Shown piece after piece: positions 52,410 through 60,340 of a DNA stretch of 64,000 nt. The number at the start of each line of letters is the position of its first letter. Position 1 is the first letter of the stretch. The position numbers were made by a program, and so were the translations under genes. The stretch lies in NCBI RefSeq assembly GCF_002938435.1, contig NZ_POQT01000018.1, forward strand, positions 1-64,000. Reading direction: 5' to 3'. The notes under the pieces are model-generated. The model was not told the origin of the DNA and did no database searches. It saw only the letters and a program-made list of their open reading frames with translations. Source of the stretch: Blastococcus saxobsidens. Its GTDB lineage: Bacteria > Actinomycetota > Actinomycetes > Mycobacteriales > Geodermatophilaceae.

Positions 52410-53069
52410 ATGGACAGCTCCGACCTGCTCGCGCTGCGGACCGACGACCGCGCGGCCCTGCTCCTCGTCGGCCTGCGGGGCGACTGGTAGCCCTACTGCT
52501 GCGCCCAGGCGGTCCGTCTGGCCCAGTCGTCGTCCCGGCTCGCTGCTGCGGGTACCGAGGTCGTGCTCGCCTCGGTCGATCCACCGGAGGTGCAGCTGGC
52601 CTTCGACCACACCTGGCGCGTCCCCTACCGCTGGGTGAGCGATCCCGACGGGTCCCGGCTGGCCCGTCCGCTGGACGCCTGGGACCAGGACGCCTCGATC
52701 TTCCGGCCGGTGGTCGTGGCGGTGGGGCCGGACGGCGGCGAGGTGTTCCGCGAGCGCTCCCGCGACTTCACCGACCGCCCCGACGACGAGCCGATCCTGA
52801 CCGCCGTCGAGCGGCTCGGCCTCCCGGCGCTGCCCGAGCCGGGACCGTGGACCCTGGACGGCGTCGACCCGCGGCCGTCCGAACGCGCGTTCACGCCGGC
52901 CTCGTTCATCCCCTACTTCCGCGCGATCAAGTTCAACACCCTCGCGCTGAGCGAGCGGATGGTCGACGAGCGGGACCGGGACGAGGTGCTGACCGAGAAC
53001 ACCATGGCAATCTCCTTCCTCGACGCGTTCGACGCCTGGCGCGCCGAGCACCCACCGCGCGGGCAGTGA
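52410..53069 (+). CDS. Candidate selenoprotein: redoxin-like protein with UAG-encoded selenocysteine
   Basis: 219 residues if TAG at 52488-52490 is read through. The frame is open on both sides, 26 codons before and 192 after, with uniform high-GC codon use. The start of the fold, ALLLVGLRGDW, a strand then the active-site helix, is followed by TAG-P-Y-C-C and AQAVRLAQSSSRLAAAG, as in AhpC/TSA-type redoxins where the motif is W-C-P-Y-C. So TAG replaces the redox Cys (U27, with C30 and C31 as partners, a UxxC motif). Later parts include DPPEVQLAFDHT, RVPYRWVSDPDG and a C-terminal IPYFRAIKFNTLALSERM. Without readthrough only a 26-residue peptide would form. A nonsense pseudogene is possible but explains neither the exact position nor the hairpin that follows. 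The stop abuts the convergent DUF421 stop. Confidence 0.85.
52505..52521 (+). promoter_or_regulatory. SECIS-like hairpin downstream of the in-frame UAG
   Basis: CCAGGC pairs with GUCUGG (six pairs, one G-U) around the loop GGUCC. It begins 14 nt after the TAG, inside the coding frame. E. coli fdhF SECIS also has a short upper stem about 11 or more nt past the UGA with a GGUC apical loop that SelB binds. No bulged U was located with confidence. Confidence 0.6.
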
Positions 53070-53639
53070 TCAGGACGGCGGGCGGCGGGGGCCGGGCTCG
53101 TCCCGCTCGGCTCCGAGCAGGCGCTCCGCGCCCGGGACGTCGGAGAAGAGCCACGGGTCCAGCGGCTCGGACCGCCGGATCACGCTGACCGCCCCGGTGC
53201 GCTCCAGGACCACGCAGCGCACCTCGGCGAGGTCCCGGATGCCGGCCAGGCGGAGCTTCTGCCGCAACTCGTCCTCGGCGACGTGGGCGGCGCGCAGGTT
53301 GTCCGTCAGCGGGGTGGGGCCGGCCATGAGGAGGACGGGCGGACGGTTCATCAGCCGGTCCACCCACCGGCTCTGCCGCAGCCGGGCCAGCGTGGTCTGC
53401 GTCGCGAACAACGTGACCATCGCGACGACGCCGGTGGCCAGGGTGGGATCGAGCAGCAGCACGGTCCGCCCCACCACCGCGCCGAGCGCGATCGCGCACC
53501 CCAGGTCGAAGCTGGACATGGTCGCGAGGCTGCGCTGGCCCACCAGGCGGACGCAGAGGACCAGGGTCAGGTACATCGCCACCGTGGTGAGCACGACCAG
53601 CGCGGCAGTTCCCGCGTCGATCCCGAGCTGCTCCCGCAT
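53070..53639 (-). CDS. DUF421/YetF-family membrane protein
   Basis: 189 residues. Three N-terminal helices (TAALVVLTTVAMYLTLVLCV, DLGCAIALGAVVGRTVLL, LATGVVAMVTLFATQTTL) precede a DUF421 domain with RPPVLLMAGPTPLTDNLR and ELRQKLRLAGIRDLAEVRC, the usual YetF pattern. M at 53639 is chosen (ribosome site GAGGGG); an upstream M at 53675 adds a basic stretch. Function unknown in the family. It converges on the selenoprotein gene with no gap. Confidence 0.87.
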   Translation of the reverse strand: MREQLGIDAGTAALVVLTTVAMYLTLVLCVRLVGQRSLATMSSFDLGCAIALGAVVGRTVLLLDPTLATGVVAMVTLFATQTTLARLRQSRWVDRLMNRPPVLLMAGPTPLTDNLRAAHVAEDELRQKLRLAGIRDLAEVRCVVLERTGAVSVIRRSEPLDPWLFSDVPGAERLLGAERDEPGPRRPPS

Positions 53640-53707
53640 CGGATCCCCTCGGCGTCGACGGTCGGACCGGCCCATTGTCGCCGGTCCGCGTCGTCGGCGG
53701 CCGGGCC

Positions 53708-54124
53708 TCAGCCGGCGAGCGTCCGGAGGATGCGGGCCAGCGTCGTGCGGTCCTCCTCCCCCAGGCGGGCGAACAGCTCCGCGGAGTCGGCCGCCCGGGC
53801 CCGCCCGACCTCGCCCCGGATGCGCCGGCCCTCCTCGGTGGGTCGCAGCAGCACCGCCCTCCGGTCACCCGGATCGGGCGTGCGCTCGACCAGGCCGCGT
53901 TCCTGCAGCCCGTCGGCCACCTCGGTCGCCGAGCGCGGGGCGATGTGCAGGGAGTCGGCGAGGTCGGACAGGCGCACCCCGTCGCGCTCGCAGACCACCC
54001 GCAGCGCCCGGGCCTGGTGCGGGGAGAGGTCCCAGGGGGCGAGGGCGTCGCGCCATCGGCGCCGCTGGGTGCGGGCCGCGCGCATGAGGAGGTCGCCCAG
54101 CTCGCCGCTCCCGTCGTCCGCCAC
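53708..54124 (-). CDS. MarR-family transcriptional regulator
   Basis: 138 residues from GTG 54124; ATG at 54163 gives 151. The winged HTH is LSPHQARALRVVCERDGVRLSDLADSLH (split as LSPHQARALRVV and VRLSDLADSLHIAPRSATE) plus LVERTPDPGDRRAVLLRPTEEG in the wing. TACCAT lies 6 nt before GTG 54124, favouring the shorter start and leaving the palindromes at 54155-54175 as an operator. The regulator is divergent from an ABC exporter, the usual MarR/exporter pair. Confidence 0.9.
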   Translation of the reverse strand: MADDGSGELGDLLMRAARTQRRRWRDALAPWDLSPHQARALRVVCERDGVRLSDLADSLHIAPRSATEVADGLQERGLVERTPDPGDRRAVLLRPTEEGRRIRGEVGRARAADSAELFARLGEEDRTTLARILRTLAG

Positions 54125-54130
54125 GGGGGA

Positions 54131-54136
54131 ATGGTA
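54131..54136 (-). promoter_or_regulatory. -10 box TACCAT of the marR gene (leaderless)
   Basis: On the minus strand, TACCAT, 6 nt, then GTG 54124. With this box the MarR operator falls over the -35 region. Confidence 0.45.
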
Positions 54137-54154
54137 GCGACGACCCCGCGTGTT

Positions 54155-54175
54155 CCTCATCATGAGGTAACCTCA
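54155..54175. promoter_or_regulatory. MarR operator: two overlapping palindromes
   Basis: CCTCATCATGAGG (54155-54167) and TGAGGTAACCTCA (54163-54175) overlap in the marR/ABC divergent region, each symmetric except for the centre base. Paired half-sites in this place fit a MarR dimer site that would silence both genes. Confidence 0.65.
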
Positions 54176-54210
54176 GCAATCGTGGAAGGGGAGGTGGTGG
54201 CATCACCGAG

Positions 54211-56052
54211 ATGACGACGGGCGGCCGGGGCGGTGGTCCCGGTGGTGGTGGCATCGGTCGCCGGCCCGACCCCGCCGACCGGGCCCAGCTCGAGCGCTCC
54301 CCCGTCCGCTGGAGCCGCGTCGCCGCGCTGTTCCGCCCCTACCGCTGGCAGCTCGCCGTCGTCGTGGCCCTGATCGTCGCCTCCTCCGTCGTCGCCCTGG
54401 CCACCCCGTTCCTGATCCGCCTGGTGATCGACGAGGCCATCCCCGAGCAGGACGTGCCGCTGCTGCTGTGGGCGGTCGGCGGCATGCTGGCGGTCACCGT
54501 GGTCACGGCGATCTTCGGCGTCGTCCAGACCTGGCTGTCCACCACCGTCGGGCAGCGCGTCATGCACGGCCTGCGGACGGCGGTCTTCGCGCACCTGCAG
54601 CGCCAGTCGCTCGGCTTCTTCACCCGCACCAGGGGTGGGGAGGTGCAGTCGCGGCTGATGAACGACGTCGGCAGCATGCAGTCGGTCGTCACCTCTACCG
54701 CGACGTCGTTCGCCTCCAGCGCCACGACGGTCATCGGCACCGTCGTCGCCATGGCGGTGCTGAGCTGGCGGCTGTCCCTGCTGTCGCTCGTCGTGCTGCC
54801 GCCGGCGGTGTGGCTGACCCGCCGGGTGGCCCGCATGCGCCGGGCGATCACCGCGCAGCGCCAGCGGCACCTGGCCGACCTGCACTCCCAGGTGGAGGAG
54901 GGGCTCTCGGTCAGCGGGGTGCTCCTGGGCAAGACCCTGGGCGCGGGGCCCGCGCAGTCCCGGCGCTTCGCCGGCACGTCGGAGTTCCTCGTCGACCTCG
55001 AGGTGCGCTCGCAGCTCGCCGGCCGCTGGCGCATGGCCACCATGAGCATCGTCTTCGCCGGCATCCCGGCGCTGATCTACCTGGCCGCGGGGCTGCCCGC
55101 GACGTCGGGCGGCATGACCATCGGCACCCTGGTCGCCTTCACCACGCTGCAGGGCGCGCTCTTCCGGCCGCTCATGCAGCTGCTGGACATCGGCGTCTCG
55201 CTCACCGCCTCCATGGCCCTGTTCAGCAGGGTGTTCGAGTACCTGGACCTGCCCGTCGACATCGACGACCCTGCCGACCCGGTCCGCGTGGACCCCGCCG
55301 GCGCCCGCGGCGAGGTCCGGTTCGAGCACGTGGGCTTCCGCTACCCCGACGGCGTCCGCCCCGCGCTGACCGGCATCGACGTCGTGGTGCCGGCCGGGAC
55401 GACGCTGGCGCTGGTCGGCGAGACCGGATCGGGCAAGAGCACGCTGGCCTCGCTGGTGGCCCGGCTCAACGACCCCACGACCGGGCGCGTGCTGGTCGAC
55501 GGCGTGGACGTGCGGGACATGCGGCTGGCCGACCTCGCGCAGGTCGTCGGCGTCGTCAGCCAGGAGACCTACCTGCTGCACGGGACGGTCCGGGAGAACC
55601 TGCTGCACGCCCGTCCCGACGCCACCGACGAGGAGGTCGTCGACGCCGCCCGCCGGGCCCAGGTGCACGACGTCGTCACCGCGCTGCCCGACGGCTACGA
55701 GACCGTGGTGGGTGCCCGCGGGCACCGGTTCTCCGGCGGGGAGAAGCAGCGGCTGGCCATCGCCCGCACGCTGCTGCGCGATCCGCGGGTGCTGGTGCTC
55801 GACGAGGCGACGAGCGCGCTGGACAACGAGACCGAGCGGGCGGTGCAGGCGGCGCTCGACGAGGCGAGCCGCGGCCGCACGACGATCACCATCGCTCACC
55901 GGCTGTCCACGGTGCGGCACGCCGACTGCATCGCCGTCCTGGACGCGGGTCGGATCGTCGAGCAGGGGACGCACGAGGAGCTCATGGCGCGGGGCGGCCG
56001 CTACGCCCGGCTGGCCGGCATGGCCCAGCGGGACGCAGTGCTCAGCTCCTGA
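54211..56052 (+). CDS. ABC exporter, fused membrane and ATPase domains (multidrug type)
   Basis: 613 residues. Six helices in an ABC_membrane domain (about 55-340; LAVVVALIVASSVVALATPF), then an ATPase domain (about 370-600): Walker A LVGETGSGKSTLAS, Q-loop VVSQETYLLHGT, signature RFSGGEKQR, Walker B VLVLDEATSALDNE and switch His TIAHRLST. It acts as a dimer, exporting drugs or lipids, MsbA/LmrA-like. The Gly-rich head (about 1-25) is not conserved in the family. The divergent MarR gene and operator point to drug-induced expression. Palindrome copy C follows the stop. Confidence 0.92.
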   Translation: MTTGGRGGGPGGGGIGRRPDPADRAQLERSPVRWSRVAALFRPYRWQLAVVVALIVASSVVALATPFLIRLVIDEAIPEQDVPLLLWAVGGMLAVTVVTAIFGVVQTWLSTTVGQRVMHGLRTAVFAHLQRQSLGFFTRTRGGEVQSRLMNDVGSMQSVVTSTATSFASSATTVIGTVVAMAVLSWRLSLLSLVVLPPAVWLTRRVARMRRAITAQRQRHLADLHSQVEEGLSVSGVLLGKTLGAGPAQSRRFAGTSEFLVDLEVRSQLAGRWRMATMSIVFAGIPALIYLAAGLPATSGGMTIGTLVAFTTLQGALFRPLMQLLDIGVSLTASMALFSRVFEYLDLPVDIDDPADPVRVDPAGARGEVRFEHVGFRYPDGVRPALTGIDVVVPAGTTLALVGETGSGKSTLASLVARLNDPTTGRVLVDGVDVRDMRLADLAQVVGVVSQETYLLHGTVRENLLHARPDATDEEVVDAARRAQVHDVVTALPDGYETVVGARGHRFSGGEKQRLAIARTLLRDPRVLVLDEATSALDNETERAVQAALDEASRGRTTITIAHRLSTVRHADCIAVLDAGRIVEQGTHEELMARGGRYARLAGMAQRDAVLSS

Positions 56053-56060
56053 CGCACCGG

Positions 56061-56119
56061 GGCATGGGAAGCGATACATGCGTCCGGGAGCCCTGGACGC
56101 ATGTATCGCTTCCCATGCC
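56061..56119. repeat. Long intergenic palindrome, copy C (perfect)
   Basis: A perfect 25-bp arm (56061-56085, starting GGCATGGGAAGCGATACATG) and its complement (56095-56119) enclose a 9-bp loop. It lies between the ABC exporter stop and the flavin oxidoreductase start (56159). It could act as a terminator here. Confidence 0.92.
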
Positions 56120-56158
56120 TCGGGAATCGGAGGCGGGGCGGATCCGGTTGCGCGCGAC

Positions 56159-57238
56159 ATGGACCTGTTCTCCCCCGTGCGGCTCGGCGACCTCGAGCTC
56201 GCCAACCGCGTCGTCATGGCCCCGCTCACCCGGATGCGCTCCGGTCGCGCCGGCGTTCCCCGCGACATCGTCGTCGAGCACTACGAGCAACGGGCCGGCG
56301 TCGGCCTGATCATCACCGAGGGCACGTTTCCCAACGACGAGTCGCGCGCCTTCGCCGGCCAGCCGGGCATCGTCACCGAGGAGCAGGCGGAGGGGTGGCG
56401 CAGGGTCGCCGACGCGGTGCACGCCCGTGGCGGCCGGGTGGTCATGCAGGTCATGCACGGCGGGCGGGTCTCGCACCCCGAGCTCACCGGCACGCGGGTC
56501 GTCGCGCCGAGCGCGATCCCGATCCGCGGCGAAGTGCACGTCGGCGGCGGCGTGAAGCAGCCGTTCCCGGTGCCGCACGCCCTCACCACCGAGGAGGCGC
56601 GCGCGACGATCGCCGACTTCGTCGCGGCCTCGGAGCGCGCGGTCGAGGCCGGGCTGGACGGTGTCGAGCTGCACGCGGCCAACGGCTACCTGCTGCACGA
56701 GTTCCTGTCGCCGGCGTCCAACCAGCGCGAGGACGTCTACGGCGGCAGCCCCGAGAACCGCGCCCGCTTCGTGATCGAGGTGGCCACCGCCGTGGCCGAG
56801 GCCGTCGGTGCCGGCCGGGTCGGCATCCGGATCTCGCCCGAGCACAACATCCAGGACGCCCTGGAGACCGACCGCGAGGACGTCCTGGCCACCTACGGTG
56901 CGCTGGTGGACGGGCTCCGGCCGCTGGGCCTGGCCTACCTCAGCGTGTTGCACGTGGAACCAGGCGGCGAGCTGGTGCAGGAGCTGCGCACCCGCTTCGG
57001 CGGACCGCTGGTGGCCAACAGCGGCTTCGGCCGGATCACCACCCGCGAGGAGGCCGTACGGCTGATCGAGGACGCGCACGCCGAGGCCGTCGCCGTCGGG
57101 CGTCCGGTCCTCGCCAACCCCGACCTGGTCGAGCGCTGGCGCGGGGAGCACCCGGAGAACGAGCCGGACACGCGCACCTTCTACGCGTCCGGGCCCGAGG
57201 GCTACATCGACTACCCGACCCTTCCCGCGGCCTCCTGA
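56159..57238 (+). CDS. NADH:flavin oxidoreductase (old yellow enzyme family, alkene reductase)
   Basis: 359 residues, a TIM barrel with FMN. LFSPVRLGDLELANRVVMAPLTRMR is the N-terminal OYE motif (seen as LFSPVRLGDLELANRVV and MAPLTRMR); HGGRVSHPE, DGVELHAANGYLLHEFLSP and NQREDVYGGSPENR are the active-site and FMN segments. The family reduces activated C=C bonds or nitro groups with NAD(P)H and includes xenobiotic reductases and morphinone reductase. Together with the CurA-like reductase at 39131 the region carries two ene-reductases. ATG 56159; no strong ribosome site. Confidence 0.92.
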   Translation: MDLFSPVRLGDLELANRVVMAPLTRMRSGRAGVPRDIVVEHYEQRAGVGLIITEGTFPNDESRAFAGQPGIVTEEQAEGWRRVADAVHARGGRVVMQVMHGGRVSHPELTGTRVVAPSAIPIRGEVHVGGGVKQPFPVPHALTTEEARATIADFVAASERAVEAGLDGVELHAANGYLLHEFLSPASNQREDVYGGSPENRARFVIEVATAVAEAVGAGRVGIRISPEHNIQDALETDREDVLATYGALVDGLRPLGLAYLSVLHVEPGGELVQELRTRFGGPLVANSGFGRITTREEAVRLIEDAHAEAVAVGRPVLANPDLVERWRGEHPENEPDTRTFYASGPEGYIDYPTLPAAS

Positions 57239-57444
57239 CCCGAGGGGGCCGGCCGGGCTCGCGCCCGGCCGGCCCCGCCCCGCAGGCCCACCCGAGGTCC
57301 GGGACCTCCTGACCGGACCCGCGTCAGGAGAACCCGGGTGGCTGGGCAGCTCACGAAGCGACCCGCAGCGTGCCCGAGCCACGTACCTTCGCGCCTCCCG
57401 GGTTCGGAACACATCCGTCCGCCGATCGCGAGGAGCGTCATCAG

Positions 57445-58347
57445 GTGACTGCGAGGGAAGGTCAGGTGTCGAGTGCCGGCCCCACCCCGGCGCAGCTGGC
57501 CCAGGACCTCGTGGACGCCGTGGAGGCGCTGGTCTGCGTCGTCGACGGCGAGGGCCGGATCATGCTCACCAACCCCGCGCTGCAGCGGTTCACCGGGCAG
57601 GACGCCGAGACGCTCCGGGGCAAGCGGTTCGTGGAGGTGTGGGTGGCGCCCGAGGACGTGGCGCTGGCCGAGCAGGCCGTGCAGCTGGCGATCGAGAGCG
57701 GCCGGGCCTACCCCCAGGAGGGGGACTGGCTCACCATGGGCGGCGAGCGGCGCCGGGTGACGATGCGCAACACCGTGCTGCACGACGCCGACGGGGTGCC
57801 GTACGCGATCGCCTGCGTGGGCCTGGACGTGACCGACGACCGCGCGCGGGAGGCGCGGCTGCGCCACCAGACGCGGACCGACGTGCTCACCGGCCTGGCG
57901 AACCGGGGCGCGTTGTTCGACGCGCTGCGCACGAAGCTCGACGCCGAGGACGGCACGGGATGCGGGCTGCTGTTCTGCGACCTGGACCAGTTCAAGGCGG
58001 TGAACGACGAGTACGGGCACGCGACCGGTGACCGGCTGCTTGCCGAGGCGGCCGCGCGGCTGGCCGAGGCAGCCGGACCGGAGCACCTGGTGGCGCGCTT
58101 CGGGGGTGACGAGTTCGTGATCCTGTGCCCCTGCGGCGAGGAGACCCAGCTGCGGCAGTTGGCCGAGCGGGTCACCGCGCAGGTGGGCCGGCCGTTCCCG
58201 GGCCCCGAGGGTCCGCTGCTCATCGGGGTGAGCGTGGGGATCGCCTCCGGACGGCCGGGGGAGCCGGTCGACGCGGTGATCGCGCGGGCCGACCAGTCGA
58301 TGTACGGGGCCAAGAGCAGCCTGCGCCGTCGCAACCCGCGTGCCTGA
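57445..58347 (+). CDS. PAS-GGDEF diguanylate cyclase (soluble)
   Basis: 300 residues from GTG 57445 (GGAG about 9 nt upstream); the frame is open to 57370. PAS with PAC (about 20-140; VCVVDGEGRIMLTNPALQRFTG) then GGDEF (about 145-295; DVLTGLANRGALFD, FCDLDQFKAVNDEYG) with an intact GGDEF at 220-224. No membrane helix. It should make c-di-GMP on a cytosolic cue. It is convergent with the GAF-EAL gene, 12 bp apart, so synthesis and breakdown enzymes sit back to back. Confidence 0.9.
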   Translation: MTAREGQVSSAGPTPAQLAQDLVDAVEALVCVVDGEGRIMLTNPALQRFTGQDAETLRGKRFVEVWVAPEDVALAEQAVQLAIESGRAYPQEGDWLTMGGERRRVTMRNTVLHDADGVPYAIACVGLDVTDDRAREARLRHQTRTDVLTGLANRGALFDALRTKLDAEDGTGCGLLFCDLDQFKAVNDEYGHATGDRLLAEAAARLAEAAGPEHLVARFGGDEFVILCPCGEETQLRQLAERVTAQVGRPFPGPEGPLLIGVSVGIASGRPGEPVDAVIARADQSMYGAKSSLRRRNPRA

Positions 58348-58359
58348 GCGGACCGGCGG

Positions 58360-59586
58360 TCAGACCTCGACGGCCGAGCGCACCGCACGGCGCGGAGAGG
58401 GGACGCGGACCGCGGCCACGGCGTCGAGCGCCTCGGGCGGGCCGGGGCGGCCGAAGTGCCAACCCTGGCCGTGGTCGACGCCCAGTTCGCGCAGCCTGGT
58501 GTGCTCCGCGGCGGTCTCGACGCCCTCGGCCACCACCTGGACGCCGCAGCCGTGCGCGAACTCGGCCAGCGACCCGACCAGCTTGGCGAGCACCGGATCG
58601 GTGTCCAGACCGGTGACGATGCTGCGGTCGATCTTGATCACGTCGGGGGCGGTGACGACGATGTGCCGCAGAGAGGAGAAGCCGGCGCCGACGTCGTCGA
58701 TGGCCAGCCGGAGGCCGGCGGCGCGCAGCGGCGCCAGCGCGGCGGTCAGGGCGGCGTAGTCCTCGACCTGGTCGTGCTCGGTGAGCTCCAGCAGGATCCG
58801 CTCGAGCGGCAACCGGGCGAGCAGCGCCGCGCACTCGTCGGTGAGCAGCGTGCCCGGGGAGACGTTCATGGCCACGTAGCCCTCGACCCGGTCGAGCAGG
58901 GCGGCCGCGCGCTCGAGGGCGAGCAGCTCCAGCCGGTGGCCCGCACCGACGCTGTGCGCCTCGGCGAAGCAGACGTCGGGCGTCATGCCCCAGTCGCCGG
59001 GGAAGCGGCTGAGCGCCTCGGCCCCCACGCGGCGACCGGTGGCCAGCGCGACGATCGGCTGCAGGACGACGGTGGGCCCGCCGGCGGCGATGAGCGGGTC
59101 CAGGCGGGCGGTGATCTCCTCGCGCCGCTCCTGGGACCGCACCGCCGGCTCGATGATCACGGCGGCCGCGGAGGCGAGGACGTCCATCAGCGCCTTGTCG
59201 CGCGTGGTGAGGTCCTTGTCGGTGGTGAGCCCGGCGGCGCAGAAGGTGCCGTAGAGGGTCCCGTCGCTGAGGATCACCGGCACGGAGACGTAGCTGCGCA
59301 GCCGTGGCATGCGGGCGGCGGGCAGCTTCATCGCCTCGGGGAAGTCCTTCAGGTTGGGGATGACCTGCGGGATCTTCTTGTCCAGGACCGCCTGGCAGAG
59401 GGTCACCTCCTGGCGCTGCTGGTAGCCCTCCTGGAAGAGGAACGGCACCGAGGTGTCCACGACCTCCAGGTGCTGGGTCGTGCCGTCGAGCCGGCTCAGG
59501 AACGCCACGCTCAGCCGCAGCGACTTGCGGGCCGTGTGCAGCAGATCGGCGATCTGCTGCTCGGCTGCCGAGCGTCCTGTGCCCAC
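58360..59586 (-). CDS. GAF-EAL c-di-GMP phosphodiesterase
   Basis: 408 residues. GAF (about 15-150; SLRLSVAFLSRLDG, RSYVSVPVILSDGTLYGTFC) then EAL (about 165-395). The EAL domain keeps VVLQPIV, GAEALSRF, the Asn of VAMNVSPG, LELTEHDQVEDY, AIDDVGAGFSS, IKIDRSIV and VVAEGVETAAEH, so the catalytic set looks complete (E-A-L, D-D, K). It degrades c-di-GMP to pGpG. GTG 59586 is preceded by GGAGGGA. Function with the adjacent GGDEF gene is an inference from position. Confidence 0.9.
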   Translation of the reverse strand: MGTGRSAAEQQIADLLHTARKSLRLSVAFLSRLDGTTQHLEVVDTSVPFLFQEGYQQRQEVTLCQAVLDKKIPQVIPNLKDFPEAMKLPAARMPRLRSYVSVPVILSDGTLYGTFCAAGLTTDKDLTTRDKALMDVLASAAAVIIEPAVRSQERREEITARLDPLIAAGGPTVVLQPIVALATGRRVGAEALSRFPGDWGMTPDVCFAEAHSVGAGHRLELLALERAAALLDRVEGYVAMNVSPGTLLTDECAALLARLPLERILLELTEHDQVEDYAALTAALAPLRAAGLRLAIDDVGAGFSSLRHIVVTAPDVIKIDRSIVTGLDTDPVLAKLVGSLAEFAHGCGVQVVAEGVETAAEHTRLRELGVDHGQGWHFGRPGPPEALDAVAAVRVPSPRRAVRSAVEV

Positions 59587-59689
59587 GTCCGTCCCTCCGC
59601 CGTGCCGTTTCCTCCTCGATCGGCTCGGGTGGCCGGCTCCTGGAGCGTGTTCACCCGCCGGGATGGGGCGGCTCCGCGCCGTGCGGGGT

Positions 59690-60340
59690 TCAGCCGGGGA
59701 CGACGACCCCGTCGTGCAGGCGGACCACCCGGTCGGCCGAGGCGATCACCACCGGGTCGTGGCTGGCCAGCAGCACGCCGCAGCCGGTGTGCGCGCAGTG
59801 CTCGCGCAGCGTGCCCAGCACGTGGGCGGTGAGGTCCTCGTCCAGCCGGCCGGTGGGCTCGTCGGCCACCAGGAAGGCCGGCGCCACGACGAGCGCGCGG
59901 GCCAGTGCGGTGCGCTGCTGCTCGCCGAGGGAGACCTCGTCGGGCATGCGGGCGGCCAGATGACCCAGCCGGAGCGTCTCCAGGGCGCCGAGGGCGGCGG
60001 CGTGCGGATCGGGCAGGCCGGCCAGCCGCGCGGGCATCGCCACGTTGTCGGCCAGCGTCAACTCGTCGAGCAGGCCGAACCGTTGCGGGACGACGGCGAC
60101 CGTCGTCCACGCGGCGCTCCCCGGGGTCGCCGCGCCGGGGACCGACACCTCGCCGGTGTCCGGCACCTCCCAGCCGAGCAGGCAGTTGAGCAGCGTCGTC
60201 TTCCCCGACCCGGACCGGCCCAGCAGCGCCACCATCTCGCCGGGCTGCACGCCGATGCTGACCCCGCGGAGGGCGTGCACCTCCTCGCTGCCCCGCCGGT
60301 AGCTCTTGTGCAGGCCGGTGCCCCGCAGCGCGGTGCTCAC
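59690..60340 (-). CDS. ABC transporter ATP-binding protein (LolD/MacB-like), 1
   Basis: 216 residues: Walker A LLGRSGSGKTTLLN, Q-loop VPQRFGLLDELT, signature VSLGEQQR, Walker B FLVADEPTGRLDED and switch SHDPVV. The signature is VSLGE rather than LSGGE, a variant seen in this family. It overlaps the second ATPase gene by 4 bp. The three genes (permease, ATPase, ATPase) share one transcript from a promoter near 63873. Confidence 0.9.
   Translation of the reverse strand: MSTALRGTGLHKSYRRGSEEVHALRGVSIGVQPGEMVALLGRSGSGKTTLLNCLLGWEVPDTGEVSVPGAATPGSAAWTTVAVVPQRFGLLDELTLADNVAMPARLAGLPDPHAAALGALETLRLGHLAARMPDEVSLGEQQRTALARALVVAPAFLVADEPTGRLDEDLTAHVLGTLREHCAHTGCGVLLASHDPVVIASADRVVRLHDGVVVPG

Noticed and set aside
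52563-53069. Shorter gene starting at GTG after the TAG
   Set aside because: It would miss the active-site strand and motif; bias, fold and the promoter box all extend to ATG 52410.
52410-53069. Simple nonsense pseudogene
   Set aside because: Only one lesion exists, exactly at the redox-Cys position and followed by a SECIS-like hairpin; chance is a poor explanation, though the genome search remains decisive.
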